The notes beneath the pieces were generated by a model that worked only from the letters and a program-made list of their open reading frames with translations, searched no databases and was not told the DNA's origin. A stretch of 64,000 bases of DNA from Salinicola tamaricis (GTDB lineage: Bacteria; Pseudomonadota; Gammaproteobacteria; Pseudomonadales; Halomonadaceae): NCBI RefSeq assembly GCF_003006155.1, contig NZ_CP023559.1, positions 868,001 through 932,000 on the forward strand. The letters run 5' to 3'. Positions 18,385 through 28,521 of the stretch are shown piece by piece. The number at the start of each line of letters is the position of its first letter. The first letter of the stretch is position 1. Position numbers and translations under genes: made by a program.

Positions 18385-18421
18385 CCTGCGTCTGACGGCG
18401 CCGTGAAGGCGCCCTGTCGGC

Positions 18422-19474
<1,053 letters not shown>

Positions 19475-19869
19475 GATGCGTTTCCTCTGTCCTCAGATGG
19501 TACGTCGGGGAGTCTCGACGGGTACGGCTTCCCTGCCGCTGCCCCGGGGCAACGGCTCGCAAGACGATGCTGGCGACGCCGGGCTGCCGGGCCCCTCGCC
19601 CCGCCGGGTGCGTCCACCGCGCGGTCGAACGGGCCCCAGAATAAGCGACAACGCCGCTCAGTTCACGCCTTGCGCGCGAGTCTGTCGCGCCTTACTCACG
19701 AGTTGTCCCGGCTGTCGCCATTCGCTGACGCCACCTGGGGCTCGGCGGCCACGGCCCGACAGCGTGTCACGAGTCGCACAGCGGCGCGGGCTGAAAATCG
19801 TCATGGGAAAGTGGGATCGCGACGCGATCTGCTACGCTAGCGGCTTTTCCGCCTTCTCGGAGACCTGCC
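19475..19869. other. Intergenic region between fbaB and lrgA-type gene
   Basis: No gene, repeat or RNA is evident in these 395 bases. The segment 19540-19640 is GC-rich with short self-complementary runs (CCCCGGGG, GCCGGGC). It must hold divergent promoters for fbaB and the lrgAB pair. Short open frames here look random. Confidence 0.4.
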
Positions 19870-20226
19870 ATGTCCGTGCTGCGGGGCTTTCTCTGGCTGC
19901 TCGTCTTTCTGCTGCTGGGCCAGGCCATCGTGCTGTGGCTGCCCATCGCCCTGCCCGCAGGGGTGATCGGCATGCTGCTGCTGACGCTGTGGTTCTGCCA
20001 GCGCGGCGGCATGAACGCCGATGTGGTCGCCGTCAGCCAGCCGCTGATCGCCATGCTCGCGCTGCTGATCATGCCCGGCGTGGTCGAGATCTTCTTCGTC
20101 GCCGGGCGCTTCGCCGATCAGGCCGGCGCCATTCTCACCGCGCTGCTGCTGGGCACCCTGGCCAGCGTCGCCTCCAGCCTGTGGCTGATGCGCCGCTGCC
20201 TGCCGCCGGAGCCCCCGCATGAGTGA
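19870..20226 (+). CDS. LrgA/CidA-family holin-like membrane protein
   Basis: A 118-residue protein with four predicted membrane helices (FLWLLVFLLLGQAIVLWLP, AGVIGMLLLTLWFC, LIAMLALLIMPGVVEIFF, ILTALLLGTLASVASSLWL). LrgA/CidA proteins are holin-like or metabolite-export partners of LrgB/CidB. The pairing with an overlapping lrgB-type gene supports the call. GGAG precedes the ATG by 8 bases. Confidence 0.88.
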   Translation: MSVLRGFLWLLVFLLLGQAIVLWLPIALPAGVIGMLLLTLWFCQRGGMNADVVAVSQPLIAMLALLIMPGVVEIFFVAGRFADQAGAILTALLLGTLASVASSLWLMRRCLPPEPPHE

Positions 20227-20947
20227 GCTGAGCACGACCCTGGCGGCCGTGCCGCAAGCGTGGTTCGCCACCCCGATCGGCGCCATCGGGCTGACCCTGG
20301 CCGCTTACTTCCTCGGCGTGCGTCTGTTCAAGCTGATGCGCCACCCCAGCTGGTGCCCGCCGGTGATCATCGCCGCGCTGCTGATCGCCGCGGTGATCGC
20401 GCTGTTACCAATCGGCATCGATGATTACAACCGCGGCGCCGCCTGGCTGATGCTGCTGCTCGGGCCGGCCACGGTGGCGCTGGCGGTGCCGCTCTACCAG
20501 CAACTGGGGCAGATCCGCGCGCTGTGGAAACCGATCGTGCTGACGCTGCCGCTCTCGGCCACCCTGGCCGCCTGCTACGCCGTGCTGATCGCCTGGCTGC
20601 TCGGCGCCCCACCCGAAGTGCTCGCCTCACTGGCGCCGAAGTCGGTGACCTCGCCGATCGCGCTGAGTCTGACTCAGGAACTGGGCGGCTCCACGGCGCT
20701 GCTGATGGGCGCGCTGATGACCACCGGGATCACCGCGATCTTCGGCGTCGAGTGGCTGAGCCGCTGGATGCGCATCCGCGATCCGCGCCTGATTGGTCTC
20801 GCCCTGGGCATCAACGGCCATGCCCTGGGCACCGTGCGCGCGTTCGAGATCAGCCATCAGGCCGGCGCCTTCGCCTCGCTGGGCATGAGCCTGACCGGCG
20901 CTTTTACCGCCATCGTGCTGCCGCTGGTGTGGCATCTCTGGGCGTGA
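20219..20947 (+). CDS. LrgB/CidB-family membrane protein
   Basis: A 242-residue protein with seven or more membrane helices. Family segments are LLGPATVALAVPLYQQL, SLAPKSVTSPIALSLTQELGGS and LALGINGHALGTVRAFE. It overlaps the lrgA-type gene by 8 bases (ATGAGTGA). In plants and bacteria this family is also tied to export of glycolate, glycerate or pyruvate overflow, which would fit the neighbouring glycolytic genes; that link is inference. Confidence 0.9.
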   Translation: MSELSTTLAAVPQAWFATPIGAIGLTLAAYFLGVRLFKLMRHPSWCPPVIIAALLIAAVIALLPIGIDDYNRGAAWLMLLLGPATVALAVPLYQQLGQIRALWKPIVLTLPLSATLAACYAVLIAWLLGAPPEVLASLAPKSVTSPIALSLTQELGGSTALLMGALMTTGITAIFGVEWLSRWMRIRDPRLIGLALGINGHALGTVRAFEISHQAGAFASLGMSLTGAFTAIVLPLVWHLWA

Positions 20948-21064
20948 GCCGATACCTACGCTGACATAGCGGCCACTTGGAGATGACAGACGCCGCCGAG
21001 ATGACGGACGGCGCCGGCGCGAGAGACTACGCTGGGGTGACACCCATGGCATGGAGGCCAGACG

Positions 21065-21814
21065 ATGACACTCTCGAGCGATAGCGGGCAGGGGCGCCCG
21101 ACCCTGGTCCTGATGCACTTCTTCGGCAGCTCTCACCGCGAATGGCACGAGGTGATCCACCACCTCGACCCAGCGGCGCGTGTCGCCACCCTGGACATGC
21201 CGGGCTTCGGCGACGCCCGTGATCGCCCCGGCTATGACGTCGCCGCCATGACCCGCCACGTGATCGCCGAGGTGGAGGCTGCGGGGCTCGACGAGGTGGT
21301 GCTGGTCGGCCACTCCTTCTCCGGGCGCATCGCGATGACCGTCGCCGCCGAGCGCCCGGCCTGGCTGCGCGCCCTGGTGCTGATCGCCCCGTCGCCGCCC
21401 GGTCCCCAGACGATCAGTGCCGAGGAGCACCGCTTCCAGCTCGACTTCGACTTCAGCGAGGCCCAGGCGCGGGCGTTCATCGACGGCGCCAGCGCGGTGG
21501 CACTCGACCCGGCGACCTACCAGCGCGCAGTGGAGGATGCGATCAACGCCACCCCGGCGGCCTGGCGCGCCTGGCCCGAGCACACCTACGCCGAGGATTG
21601 GCGCGAGCGCGTCGGGGTGCTCGACCTGCCCGCCTGGGTGCTGGTGGGCGACCGCGACCCCTCGCTGCCGCCGGCGGTGCAGCGCGAGTCGGTGATGCCG
21701 CACCTGAGCGCCGGCGAACTCGAAATCTTCCCTGGCTATGGCCATCTGCTGCCGATGGAGATGCCCGCGGCTCTGGCCGCGCGCCTCGATGCCATCGCGG
21801 CCAGCTGCCGCTGA
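21065..21814 (+). CDS. Alpha/beta hydrolase
   Basis: A 249-residue cytoplasmic hydrolase of the PcaD/BphD-like fold. The oxyanion motif is MHFFGSS, the nucleophile elbow is VGHSFSGR (Ser near residue 87), the acid is probably D in VLVGDRDPS and the histidine is in GYGHLLP. No signal peptide. The substrate is unknown; an esterase or haloperoxidase-like activity is possible. It lies 117 bases after the lrgB-type gene and 86 before epd. Confidence 0.85.
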   Translation: MTLSSDSGQGRPTLVLMHFFGSSHREWHEVIHHLDPAARVATLDMPGFGDARDRPGYDVAAMTRHVIAEVEAAGLDEVVLVGHSFSGRIAMTVAAERPAWLRALVLIAPSPPGPQTISAEEHRFQLDFDFSEAQARAFIDGASAVALDPATYQRAVEDAINATPAAWRAWPEHTYAEDWRERVGVLDLPAWVLVGDRDPSLPPAVQRESVMPHLSAGELEIFPGYGHLLPMEMPAALAARLDAIAASCR

Positions 21815-21900
21815 GGCCGGGAGCCGGGTTCGGCCCCTGCGGCGGCGCGGTGAATGCGCTAACATGCCTGCCTTCGTGAATCTCTCGAACGGGCCCCGGC

Positions 21901-22936
21901 ATGACGTATCGCATCGCCATCAACGGCTACGGGCGGATCGGCCAGAGCGTGCTGCGCGCCCTGGTGGAACGCCCCGAGCTGCCGTTCCAGGTGGTCGCCA
22001 TCAACGAGCTTTCCGAGCTGGAAACGCTGGCCTATCTGACCCGCTACGACACCACCCACGGCCGCTTTCCCGGGCGGGTCGAGACGCATGGCGGCGAGCT
22101 GGTGGTCAACGGCCAGGCGATCGCCATCCGCCGCGCCGCCGCCCCGAAGCGCTGGATTGGGGCGACCTGGGGGTGGATCTGGTGCTCGAGTGCTCCGGCA
22201 GTTTCAAGGATCGCGCCACCGCCGAACGCCACCTGCAGGCCGGCGCCGCGAGGCTGCTGTTCTCGCAGCCCGCCGAGGCGGACGTCGACGCCACCGTGGT
22301 CTACGGCGTCAACCAGTCGATGCTGACGGCGGCTATGCGCGTGGTCTCCGCCGCCTCATGTACCACTAACTGTCTGGTGCCGATCCTGCACGTGCTCGAC
22401 CGCCACTTCGGGGTCGAGCACGGCGTCACCACCACCATCCACTCGGCGATGAACGACCAGCCGGTGATCGACGCCTACCACAACAGCGACCTGCGCCTGA
22501 CGCGCTCGGCGATGCAGTCGATCGTGCCGGTGGATTCCGGCCTCGCCCGCGGCATCGGGCGTTTGATGCCGCACCTGGCGGAGCGCTTCGAGTGCCTGCA
22601 CGTGCGCGTGCCGACGATCAACGTCTCGGCCATGGACATGGCGATCTCGCTCGCCCGCGAGACCGACGCCGCGGCGGTCAACGCCTGCCTGCGCGACGCC
22701 AGCCTCGGCTGCTATCAGGGCCTGCTCGGCTACACTGACGAGCCCATGGCCTCGGTCGACTTCAACCACGACCCGCGCTCGGGTATCGTGGACGCCACCC
22801 AGACCCGCGTCGCCGGGGCCGCCTGCTCAAGGCGCTGTGCTGGTTCGACAACGAGTGGGGCTTCGCCAATCGCATGCTCGACGTCGCCCACCACTGGCTC
22901 GAGTGCCCATCCTCCGCTACCGCCTCTCCCCGCTAG
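21901..22936 (+). CDS. epd: D-erythrose-4-phosphate dehydrogenase (frameshifted)
   Basis: GAPDH-like enzyme oxidising D-erythrose-4-P to 4-phosphoerythronate for pyridoxal phosphate synthesis. NAD site INGYGRIGQSVLRAL, catalytic SCTTN, and the Epd-typical TTIHSAMNDQPVIDAYH and VDFNHDPRSGIVDATQTRV separate it from GapA; placement before pgk agrees. Two single-base losses are inferred: in the C-run near 22140 (resumes EALDWGDLGVDLVLECSG) and in the G-run near 22822 (resumes GRLLKALCWFDNEWGFANRM). Joined length is about 345 residues. The TAG stop (22934-22936) lies in the left end of a palindromic repeat. Confidence 0.9.
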
Positions 22937-23079
22937 GTTCTGTACGAAAAGTCGACGAGCGAAGGCAAGACAAGGCAAAAAGTGGCGAAAAGAGCGGAGT
23001 TTATGGGCATAAATGAGCATCTTGAGCCAATTTTTAACGCGGTATTGCCGAGCGTAGGCAGTTTTCGTACAAAACCTAA
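22933..23079. repeat. Palindromic intergenic element (copy B)
   Basis: A 147-base unit between epd and pgk. Left end CTAGGTTCTGTACGAAAA matches the reverse complement of the right end, CTTAGGTTTTGTACGAAAA, almost perfectly. Interior blocks shared with the other copies in the same order are GTCGACGAGCG, GGCAAGACAAGGC, GGAGTTTA, TAAATGAGCAT, TTTTTAACGC and GTATTGCCGAGCG. It contributes the epd stop codon. Confidence 0.85.
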
Positions 23080-23090
23080 GGAAGGAACGC

Positions 23091-24253
23091 ATGAACGTGC
23101 ATAAGATGACTGAGCTGGATCTCTCGGGTAAGCGCGTCCTGATCCGCGAGGATCTCAACGTGCCGGTCAAGGACGGTAAGGTCACCAGCGACGCCCGCAT
23201 CCGCGCCAGCCTGCCGACCATCCGCGCCGCCCTCGACGCCGGCGCCCCGCGTGCTGTTGATGAGCCATCTGGGCCGCCCCACCGAAGGCGAACCGGCCGA
23301 CGAGTTCAGCCTCGCCCCGGTCGCCCGGCATCTCAGCGAGCTATTGGGTCAGCCGGTTGCGCCTAGAGAAGGACTATCTCGACGGCGAGGTCGAGATCGG
23401 CGACGGCGAAGTGGTCATGCTGGAGAACGTGCGCTACAACCGCGGCGAGAAAAAGGACGACGAGGCGCTGGCCAAGGCCTACGCCGCACTCTGCGACGTC
23501 TACGTGATGGATGCCTTCGGCACCGCCCACCGCGCCCAGGCCTCGACCCATGGCGTCGCTCGCTTCGCCCCCCAGGCCTGCGCCGGCCCGCTGCTGGCGA
23601 GCGAGCTGGAAGCGCTGGAGCAGGCGCTCAGCGCGCGCCCAAGCGCCCGATGGCAGCGATCGTCGGCGGCTCCAAGGTCTCGACCAAGCTCGAGGTGCTC
23701 TACGCCCTGGCCGAGAAGTGCGACCAGCTGATCGTCGGCGGCGGGATCGCCAACACCTTCATCGCCGCGGCCGGCCACAACGTCGGCAAGTCGCTCTACG
23801 AAGCCGATCTGATCGACAAGGCCAAGGCGCTGATGGCCAAGGTCGAGATCCCGCTGCCCAGCGACGTGGTGGTGGCCACCGAGTTCTCCGATCCGCCACC
23901 GCGACGGTCAAGCCGGTGGACCAGGTCGGTGACGACGAGATGATCCTGGATATCGGGCCGGAGACCGCCAAGCGCCTGGCGGCACTGCTCGGCAACGCCG
24001 GCACCATCCTCTGGAACGGCCCGGTAGGGGTGTTCGAGATCGACCAGTTCGGCAAGGGCACCGAGACCCTCTCCCACGCCATTGCCGACAGCCCGGCGTT
24101 CTCGATTGCCGGCGGCGGTGACACCCTGGCCGCCATCGACAAGTACGGCATCGCCGAGCGCGTCCCTCATCTCCACCGCGGTGGCGCCTTCCTCGAGTAC
24201 GTCAGGGCAAGACCCTGCCTGCCGTCGCCGCGCTCGAAGCCGCCGCGCGCTGA
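23091..24253 (+). pseudogene. pgk: Phosphoglycerate kinase gene, frame broken about five or six times (probably sequence error)
   Basis: Joined length is about 387 residues, the normal Pgk length. Pieces in order: [114 protein letters not shown] and [14 protein letters not shown], ending in GGAFLEYV and AALEAAAR. Breaks lie near 23243, 23360, 23635, 23890 and 24165-24205. Pgk is normally single-copy and needed for glycolysis and gluconeogenesis, so real loss by this many lesions is unlikely. AAGGAA precedes the ATG. Confidence 0.88.
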
Positions 24254-24259
24254 GCGCGG

Positions 24260-25192
24260 ATGGCTGATACGAAGAGCCTCGCACCGAACCCCGCAGCCGC
24301 CAGACGCACGCGTCTGGCGGCTGCGGGCATTCTGTTCGCCGGCGCGCTGTGGGGGCTCTACTGGATTCCTATCCGCCGCCTCGAGGCGCGGCCCTGGGCG
24401 GCGTCTGGGGCTCGCTGATCGTCGCGCTCACGACCTGCTGCCTGCTCATCCCCTGGGCGCTGGCCGGGCGCGCGCGGCTGCGCCGCTGCCATCCGCTGGG
24501 GATACTCGCGGTGCTGCTCGGCGGCGCGGCGTTCATGTGCTACTCGGTGGGTCTGGTCCAGGGCCAGGTCGCGGTGGTCATCCTGCTGTTCTTATCTCAC
24601 CCCGGTGTGGAGCTCGCTGATCGAGCGGCTGTGGTGGCGCTGGCCGCTCACCGGCCGACGTCTTGCCGTGATCGCCCTGGGGCTAGGTGGCCTGACGCTG
24701 GTGCTGGGCGCCGCCGGTTCGCCGCTGCCACGCACCCTGGGCGACTGGCTGGGGCTGGTCTCCGGCGTGCTGTGGGCGATCGCCTCCAGCGGCATGCGCG
24801 CGCGCAGCACCCTCGGCCCCGGCGAAGGCAGCTTCGTGTTCGCTTTGGGCGCCGTGCTCGGCGCGCTGGCACTGACACCGCTGCTCGCCCCCTGGCCCGG
24901 GCTGCCGCCGATGCCAGCGCTGGGTCAGGCCGTGGCCTGGATCGCCGTCTCCGCCACCCTGTGGTGGGCCATATCGCTGGCGATCGTGGTGTGGGCGGCC
25001 AGCGTGCTGGCACCGGCGCGCCTGGGGATTCTGATGATGAGCGAAGTGCTGGTGGGCGTGCTCTCGGCGGCGCTGTTCGCCGGCGAGCCGCTCAGCGCGC
25101 TTCAGCTCGGCGGCGCGCTGCTGGTGATCGCCGCGGCGGTGCTGGAAGTGGCGCCGCTGCCCGGCCGTCGCCTCTCGGACACAGCCCGCTGA
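24260..25192 (+). CDS. EamA/DMT-family transporter (frameshifted)
   Basis: Drug/metabolite-type transporter of about 310 residues and ten membrane helices. Starts [19 protein letters not shown], then [67 protein letters not shown] and [20 protein letters not shown]. The frame changes near 24388 and 24597. The ATG is 6 bases after the pgk stop, so the genes may be co-transcribed. A perfect 16-bp hairpin lies in its first codons (24290-24327). Substrate unknown. Confidence 0.8.
24290..24327 (+). other. Perfect 16-bp hairpin at the pgk/EamA junction
   Basis: Arms CCCGCAGCCGCCAGAC (24290-24305) and GTCTGGCGGCTGCGGG (24312-24327) surround six bases. It overlaps codons 11-23 of the EamA gene. It could act as a terminator for pgk or an attenuator for EamA; there is no T-run. 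Confidence 0.6.
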
Positions 25193-25214
25193 AGACGATT
25201 CGATGGCGTAACTG

Positions 25215-25357
25215 AGAGGGTGTTTACAAATTCGGCGAGCGAAGACAAGACAAGGCGAAATCGATCGAAAAAACGGAGTTTACGTGGGGTAAATGAGTAT
25301 TTTGAGGTCGATTTCAACGCCGTATTGCCGAGCGCAGACATTTTGTAAACAGCCTCT
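25215..25357. repeat. Palindromic intergenic element (copy C)
   Basis: A 143-base unit 22 bases after the EamA stop. Ends are AGAGGGTGTTTACAAA and, in reverse complement, AGAGGCTGTTTACAAA. The outer sequence differs from copies B, D and E, but the interior order GGCGAGCGAAGACAAGACA, GGAGTTTACG, GTAAATGAGTAT, TTTCAACGCC, GTATTGCCGAGCGCAGAC is conserved. Confidence 0.85.
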
Positions 25358-25371
25358 GACGAGCGCCCACG

Positions 25372-25400
25372 AAAAAGCCGGCTACATAAGCCGGCTTTTT
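25372..25400 (-). terminator. Bidirectional terminator downstream of tRNA-Ser
   Basis: AAAAAGCCGGC (25372-25382), loop TACATAA, GCCGGCTTTTT (25390-25400). It lies 9 bases beyond the encoded tRNA CCA end and would end the leftward tRNA transcript. Confidence 0.85.
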
Positions 25401-25408
25401 GCTGTTCG

Positions 25409-25498
25409 TGGCGGAGAGGGAGGGATTTGAACCCTCGATACCCGCGAAGGTATGCCGCATTTCGAGTGCGGTGCATTCGACCACTCTGCCACCTCTCC
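25409..25498 (-). tRNA. tRNA-Ser (anticodon CGA)
   Basis: A 90-base class II tRNA including an encoded CCA (25409-25411). Acceptor GGAGAGG pairs with CCTCTCC; the anticodon loop CTCGAAA carries CGA (complement of 25462-25464), reading UCG serine codons. The long variable arm and the GGTTCAAATCC T-loop are visible. A terminator follows. No integrase or phage-like gene is near, so there is no sign that it serves as an attachment site. Confidence 0.96.
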
Positions 25499-25657
25499 TG
25501 ACGCAAAGGCCAAACAACGTTCTAACGGCCCTCATAGGGTGCCGCCGAAGGTTACCGGCGTTTCGCGGTGACGAAGCATAACAGAAAACACCCGCACCGT
25601 GTGAAGCCCCCGGCATTTTTCGGGGCAAAAACCGCTACCTGCGCACCCTCTCCCCAC

Positions 25658-26370
25658 TCAGGGGGCGACCTCCGCATCACCCTGCCCGCTCTCACGCAAC
25701 GCACGCTGAACCATCCCTCGTGCTTCATCCGCGCCAGGAGGCTCGACATAGTCGGCGACCTCGGCCTGGGCGCGGGGTAGCGCCATGCACTGCTCGATCG
25801 CGGTGAAGCGCCCCGGCAGGACTCGATACCGGGTGGGCCTCGGCGTAGCGGGTCAGCGGCTGGCGCACGCCGGCGGCGGCGTCGAGCCCCCTCTCGAAAC
25901 AGTTCGATCGCCGCCGCCGAGGTGGGCGCGCGCACCAGCTCAGGGTGCTGCAGGTGCGCGAGAGATAGAGGTCGTAGGCCGCGCCCTCGCCTACCGCGAT
26001 GCGCACCCCGTCACGGTCGAGCTCATCGACCTGGGCGAACGGCGCCGCCTCGGCACCAGGTAGGTGCCTTCGATCAGCACATAGGGCGAGGTGAAGTGGA
26101 TCGTCTCGGCGCGCGCTTGGGGTCGCGGGCCATAAACGCCAACCGCCAGTCGGCGTGTTCGAGATCGGCGACCACGGACCCGGCGGCGTCATAGGACGAA
26201 TCCCACCGCCAATCCAGCTCGCCGCCAGCCCGCCCGGGCCAGAGCCCGAGACCCCACCGGCTCGCCATCCTCGCGGCGCTGGCCAGCACCGGATTGCCGT
26301 AGTTGATCGCCACCTTGAGCCGCCCTTCCGGCGCCAGCATGGCCCGCACCCGACACTTCGATGTCTGCAT
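25658..26370 (-). pseudogene. Family 3 solute-binding-like protein without visible signal peptide (several frameshifts)
   Basis: Joined length is about 240 residues. Recognisable pieces are MQTSKCRVRAMLAPEGRLK, VAINYGNPVLA, SSYDAAGSVVADLEHADW, RLAFMARDPKRA, DGVRIAVGEGAAYDLYLSRT and AAAIELFREG, ending MVQRALRESGQGDAEVAP. This is the amino-acid-binding protein fold (SBP_bac_3), but the N-terminus has no signal peptide, as in a group of stand-alone cytoplasmic-looking paralogues. GGGAG precedes the ATG at 26368-26370. At least five frame changes occur in 700 bases. No transporter partner is adjacent. Confidence 0.65.
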
Positions 26371-26489
26371 GATCACTCCCGGTGGCCGAGGCTCGGCGCG
26401 CTGTGGAAGATGGGCAGACAATAGCCCCCTCGCGGCATCAAGTCATCTTCGACATGAGTTCCAGGAACGAGTCCCAGGCACGCGTCACG

Positions 26490-26513
26490 AAAAAAGCCCC
26501 GCCGAAGCGGGGC
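26490..26513 (-). terminator. Intrinsic terminator of the tctCBA operon (second Tct system)
   Basis: Leftward, GCCCCGC-TTCG-GCGGGGC (26513-26496) is followed by six T (26495-26490), 42 bases after the tctA stop. The stable TTCG loop is typical. Confidence 0.88.
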
Positions 26514-26554
26514 CAGGGAATCAGCGACAGCGGCGGAGCGCCGGCGAGTGCGAC

Positions 26555-28066
26555 TCAGGTAGATCGGGCGGGCAGGAACTTGGCCTTGAGCTTGCCCGCA
26601 AACAGCGGAATGAACGCCACCGCGGCGGCGGCGGCCCACAGCCCGATCGAGAGCCCGGACTGCCACAGGATGGCAAGATCGCCACCGCTGATCGACAGCG
26701 CCCGGCGCAGGTTCTCTTCCATCAGCCCGCCGAGCACGAAGCCCAGCACCACCGGCGCCAGCGAGAAGCCGAACTTGCGCAGCAGATAGCCGAACACGCC
26801 GATGGCCAGCATCAGGTAGATCGCCATCAGATCGGAGTGCAGCTGATAGACGCCGACAAAGGCGAGAATCGCCACGCTGGGTACCAGCAGCCAGCGCGGC
26901 ACCTGCAGCACGCGGGCGAAGACCCCGGCCAGCGGCAGATTGAGCAGCAGCAGCATGACGTTGCCGATATAGAGCGAGGCGATCAGCCCGCCCACGACCA
27001 TCGGCTGTTCACGGAACATCATCATCGGCCCCGGGTTGATGTTGTAGAGCATCAGCGCGCCGAGCAGGATCGCGGTGGTACCGGAACCGGGGATGCCCAG
27101 GGTCAGCATGGGCACGAAGGAGCCCGCGGCGGAGGCGTTGTTGGCCGCTTCCGGCGCCGCCAGACCGCGCATGTTGCCGGTGCCGAAGCTGTTGTCGTGG
27201 TCACTGATGCGCTTCTCGGTGGTATAGGCCACGGCGCTGGCGACGGAGGCGCCGGTGCCCGGCAGCACGCCGATGACGAAGCCGATCACGCTGGAGCGCA
27301 GGATCGCCCACTTGCAGTAGAGCACTTCACTCATCTTGACCATGACACGGCCGATCGGCGCCATCTCGCCATCCTGGTCGTGGCGGAAGGCGTGTTCGAG
27401 CATCAGCAGGATCTCGCTGACCGCGAACAGCCCGATGATCATGACCACGAAATCGATGCCGTCGTAGAGCTCGGGCATGTCGAAGGTGAAGCGCAGCACG
27501 CCGGTGCCGGAGTCGACCCCGACGGTGGAGATCAGCACGCCGAGCACGGCGCCGATCAGCGTCTTGAGCGGATCCTTGCCCATCATCGCCGACATCGAGG
27601 CGAAGGCGAAGATCATCAGCGCAAAGAACTCGGCCGGGCCGAACTTGACTGCGACGATCGCCAGCAGCGGCGCGAACAGGGTCAGCCCCAGGATCGCCAC
27701 CGTGGCGCCGATGAACGAGCTCACCGCGGAGAGCCCCAGCGCCGGGCCAGCGAGGCCCTTCTTGGCCAGCGGGTGCCCATCCAGCGTGGTCATCACCGCG
27801 CCGGCGTCGCCGGGCACGTTGAGCAGGATGCTCGACATGCGCCCGCCGTATTCGGAGCCGGTGTAGATGCCCGCGAGCAGAATCAGCGACGACTCCGCCG
27901 GCAGGCCGAGGGTATAGGCCAGCGGCATCAGGATGGCGATGCCGTTGATCGGGCCGATGCCCGGCAGCGCGCCGAACAGCGTGCCCAGCAGCGCGCCGAG
28001 AAAGGCGAGCCCGAGATTGAGCGGCGTCAGCGCGACGCCGAAGCCCTGGATCAGGAAATCGAACAT
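26555..28066 (-). CDS. tctA: Tripartite tricarboxylate transporter TctA-family large permease subunit
   Basis: An intact 503-residue TctA with about 12 membrane helices. Motifs GALPGIGPINGIAILMP, LLNVPGDAGAVMTTLDGHP, IGVLPGTGASVASAVAY, AANNASAAGSFVPMLTLGIPG and LLGALMLYNINPGPMMM. The start overlaps the tctB stop by 1 base. It ends the leftward operon tctC-tctB-tctA, divergent from the tctDE regulators, the same arrangement as the citrate systems of Salmonella and the Bordetella bctCBA locus. A carboxylate substrate is likely. Confidence 0.95.
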   Translation of the reverse strand: MFDFLIQGFGVALTPLNLGLAFLGALLGTLFGALPGIGPINGIAILMPLAYTLGLPAESSLILLAGIYTGSEYGGRMSSILLNVPGDAGAVMTTLDGHPLAKKGLAGPALGLSAVSSFIGATVAILGLTLFAPLLAIVAVKFGPAEFFALMIFAFASMSAMMGKDPLKTLIGAVLGVLISTVGVDSGTGVLRFTFDMPELYDGIDFVVMIIGLFAVSEILLMLEHAFRHDQDGEMAPIGRVMVKMSEVLYCKWAILRSSVIGFVIGVLPGTGASVASAVAYTTEKRISDHDNSFGTGNMRGLAAPEAANNASAAGSFVPMLTLGIPGSGTTAILLGALMLYNINPGPMMMFREQPMVVGGLIASLYIGNVMLLLLNLPLAGVFARVLQVPRWLLVPSVAILAFVGVYQLHSDLMAIYLMLAIGVFGYLLRKFGFSLAPVVLGFVLGGLMEENLRRALSISGGDLAILWQSGLSIGLWAAAAAVAFIPLFAGKLKAKFLPARST

Positions 28067-28521
28067 CAGTTGGCTCCCAGCAGCGGTTCGATCCAGCTAC
28101 CGGTGGGTAGCGAGATGCCCAACGCATAGGTGAACAGCACATAGCTGCCAAGGGCGAGCAGCACCCCCGCCGACCAAGGCCTTGAGCGGCGAGGCGCCAA
28201 ACAGCCAGGCGATCGCCACGCTGACCAGCGCAGTGATCAGCAGGTAGCCGGCCTGGATGAACAGCGCGGCGTACACCACCAGCAGCCCCATCACCACCAG
28301 CGCCAGCAGCAGCGCGCCGCTGGGCCATTCACCGCTGGGCCCCGGGCGCACGAACAGCACCACCGCGAGCAGCGCCAGCAGCCCCGCCAGCAGCAGCGGG
28401 AAGGCCTTCGGCCCACCGGGTCGTAGCTGAACGGCACCTCGAGATGCCAGGCCTGGACGGCGATGAACGCCGCCAGACCGAGCAACAGCAGACTCAAGAT
28501 TCGGTCGGCGGCGTATCTCAT
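28066..28521 (-). CDS. tctB: TctB-family small permease subunit (frameshifted)
   Basis: About 152 residues with four hydrophobic segments: ILSLLLLGLAAFIAVQAW, LLLALVVMGLLVVYAALF, LLITALVSVAIAWLFGASP and a C-terminal GSYVLFTYALGISLPTGSW. Frame changes near 28400 and 28178. The start overlaps the tctC stop, and the stop overlaps the tctA start. Confidence 0.8.

Noticed and set aside
21901..22936. Calling this gene gapA (glyceraldehyde-3-phosphate dehydrogenase)
   Set aside because: HSAMNDQPVIDAYH and VDFNHDPRSGIVDATQTRV are Epd-type, and the gene precedes pgk as epd does in gammaproteobacteria.
25409..25498. tRNA-Ser as integration site of a mobile island
   Set aside because: No integrase, no repeated tRNA 3' end and no phage-like genes on either side.
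26303..28129. A 608-codon plus-strand frame opposite tctA
   Set aside because: Same reason: low-complexity composition and antisense to an intact tctA with all family motifs.
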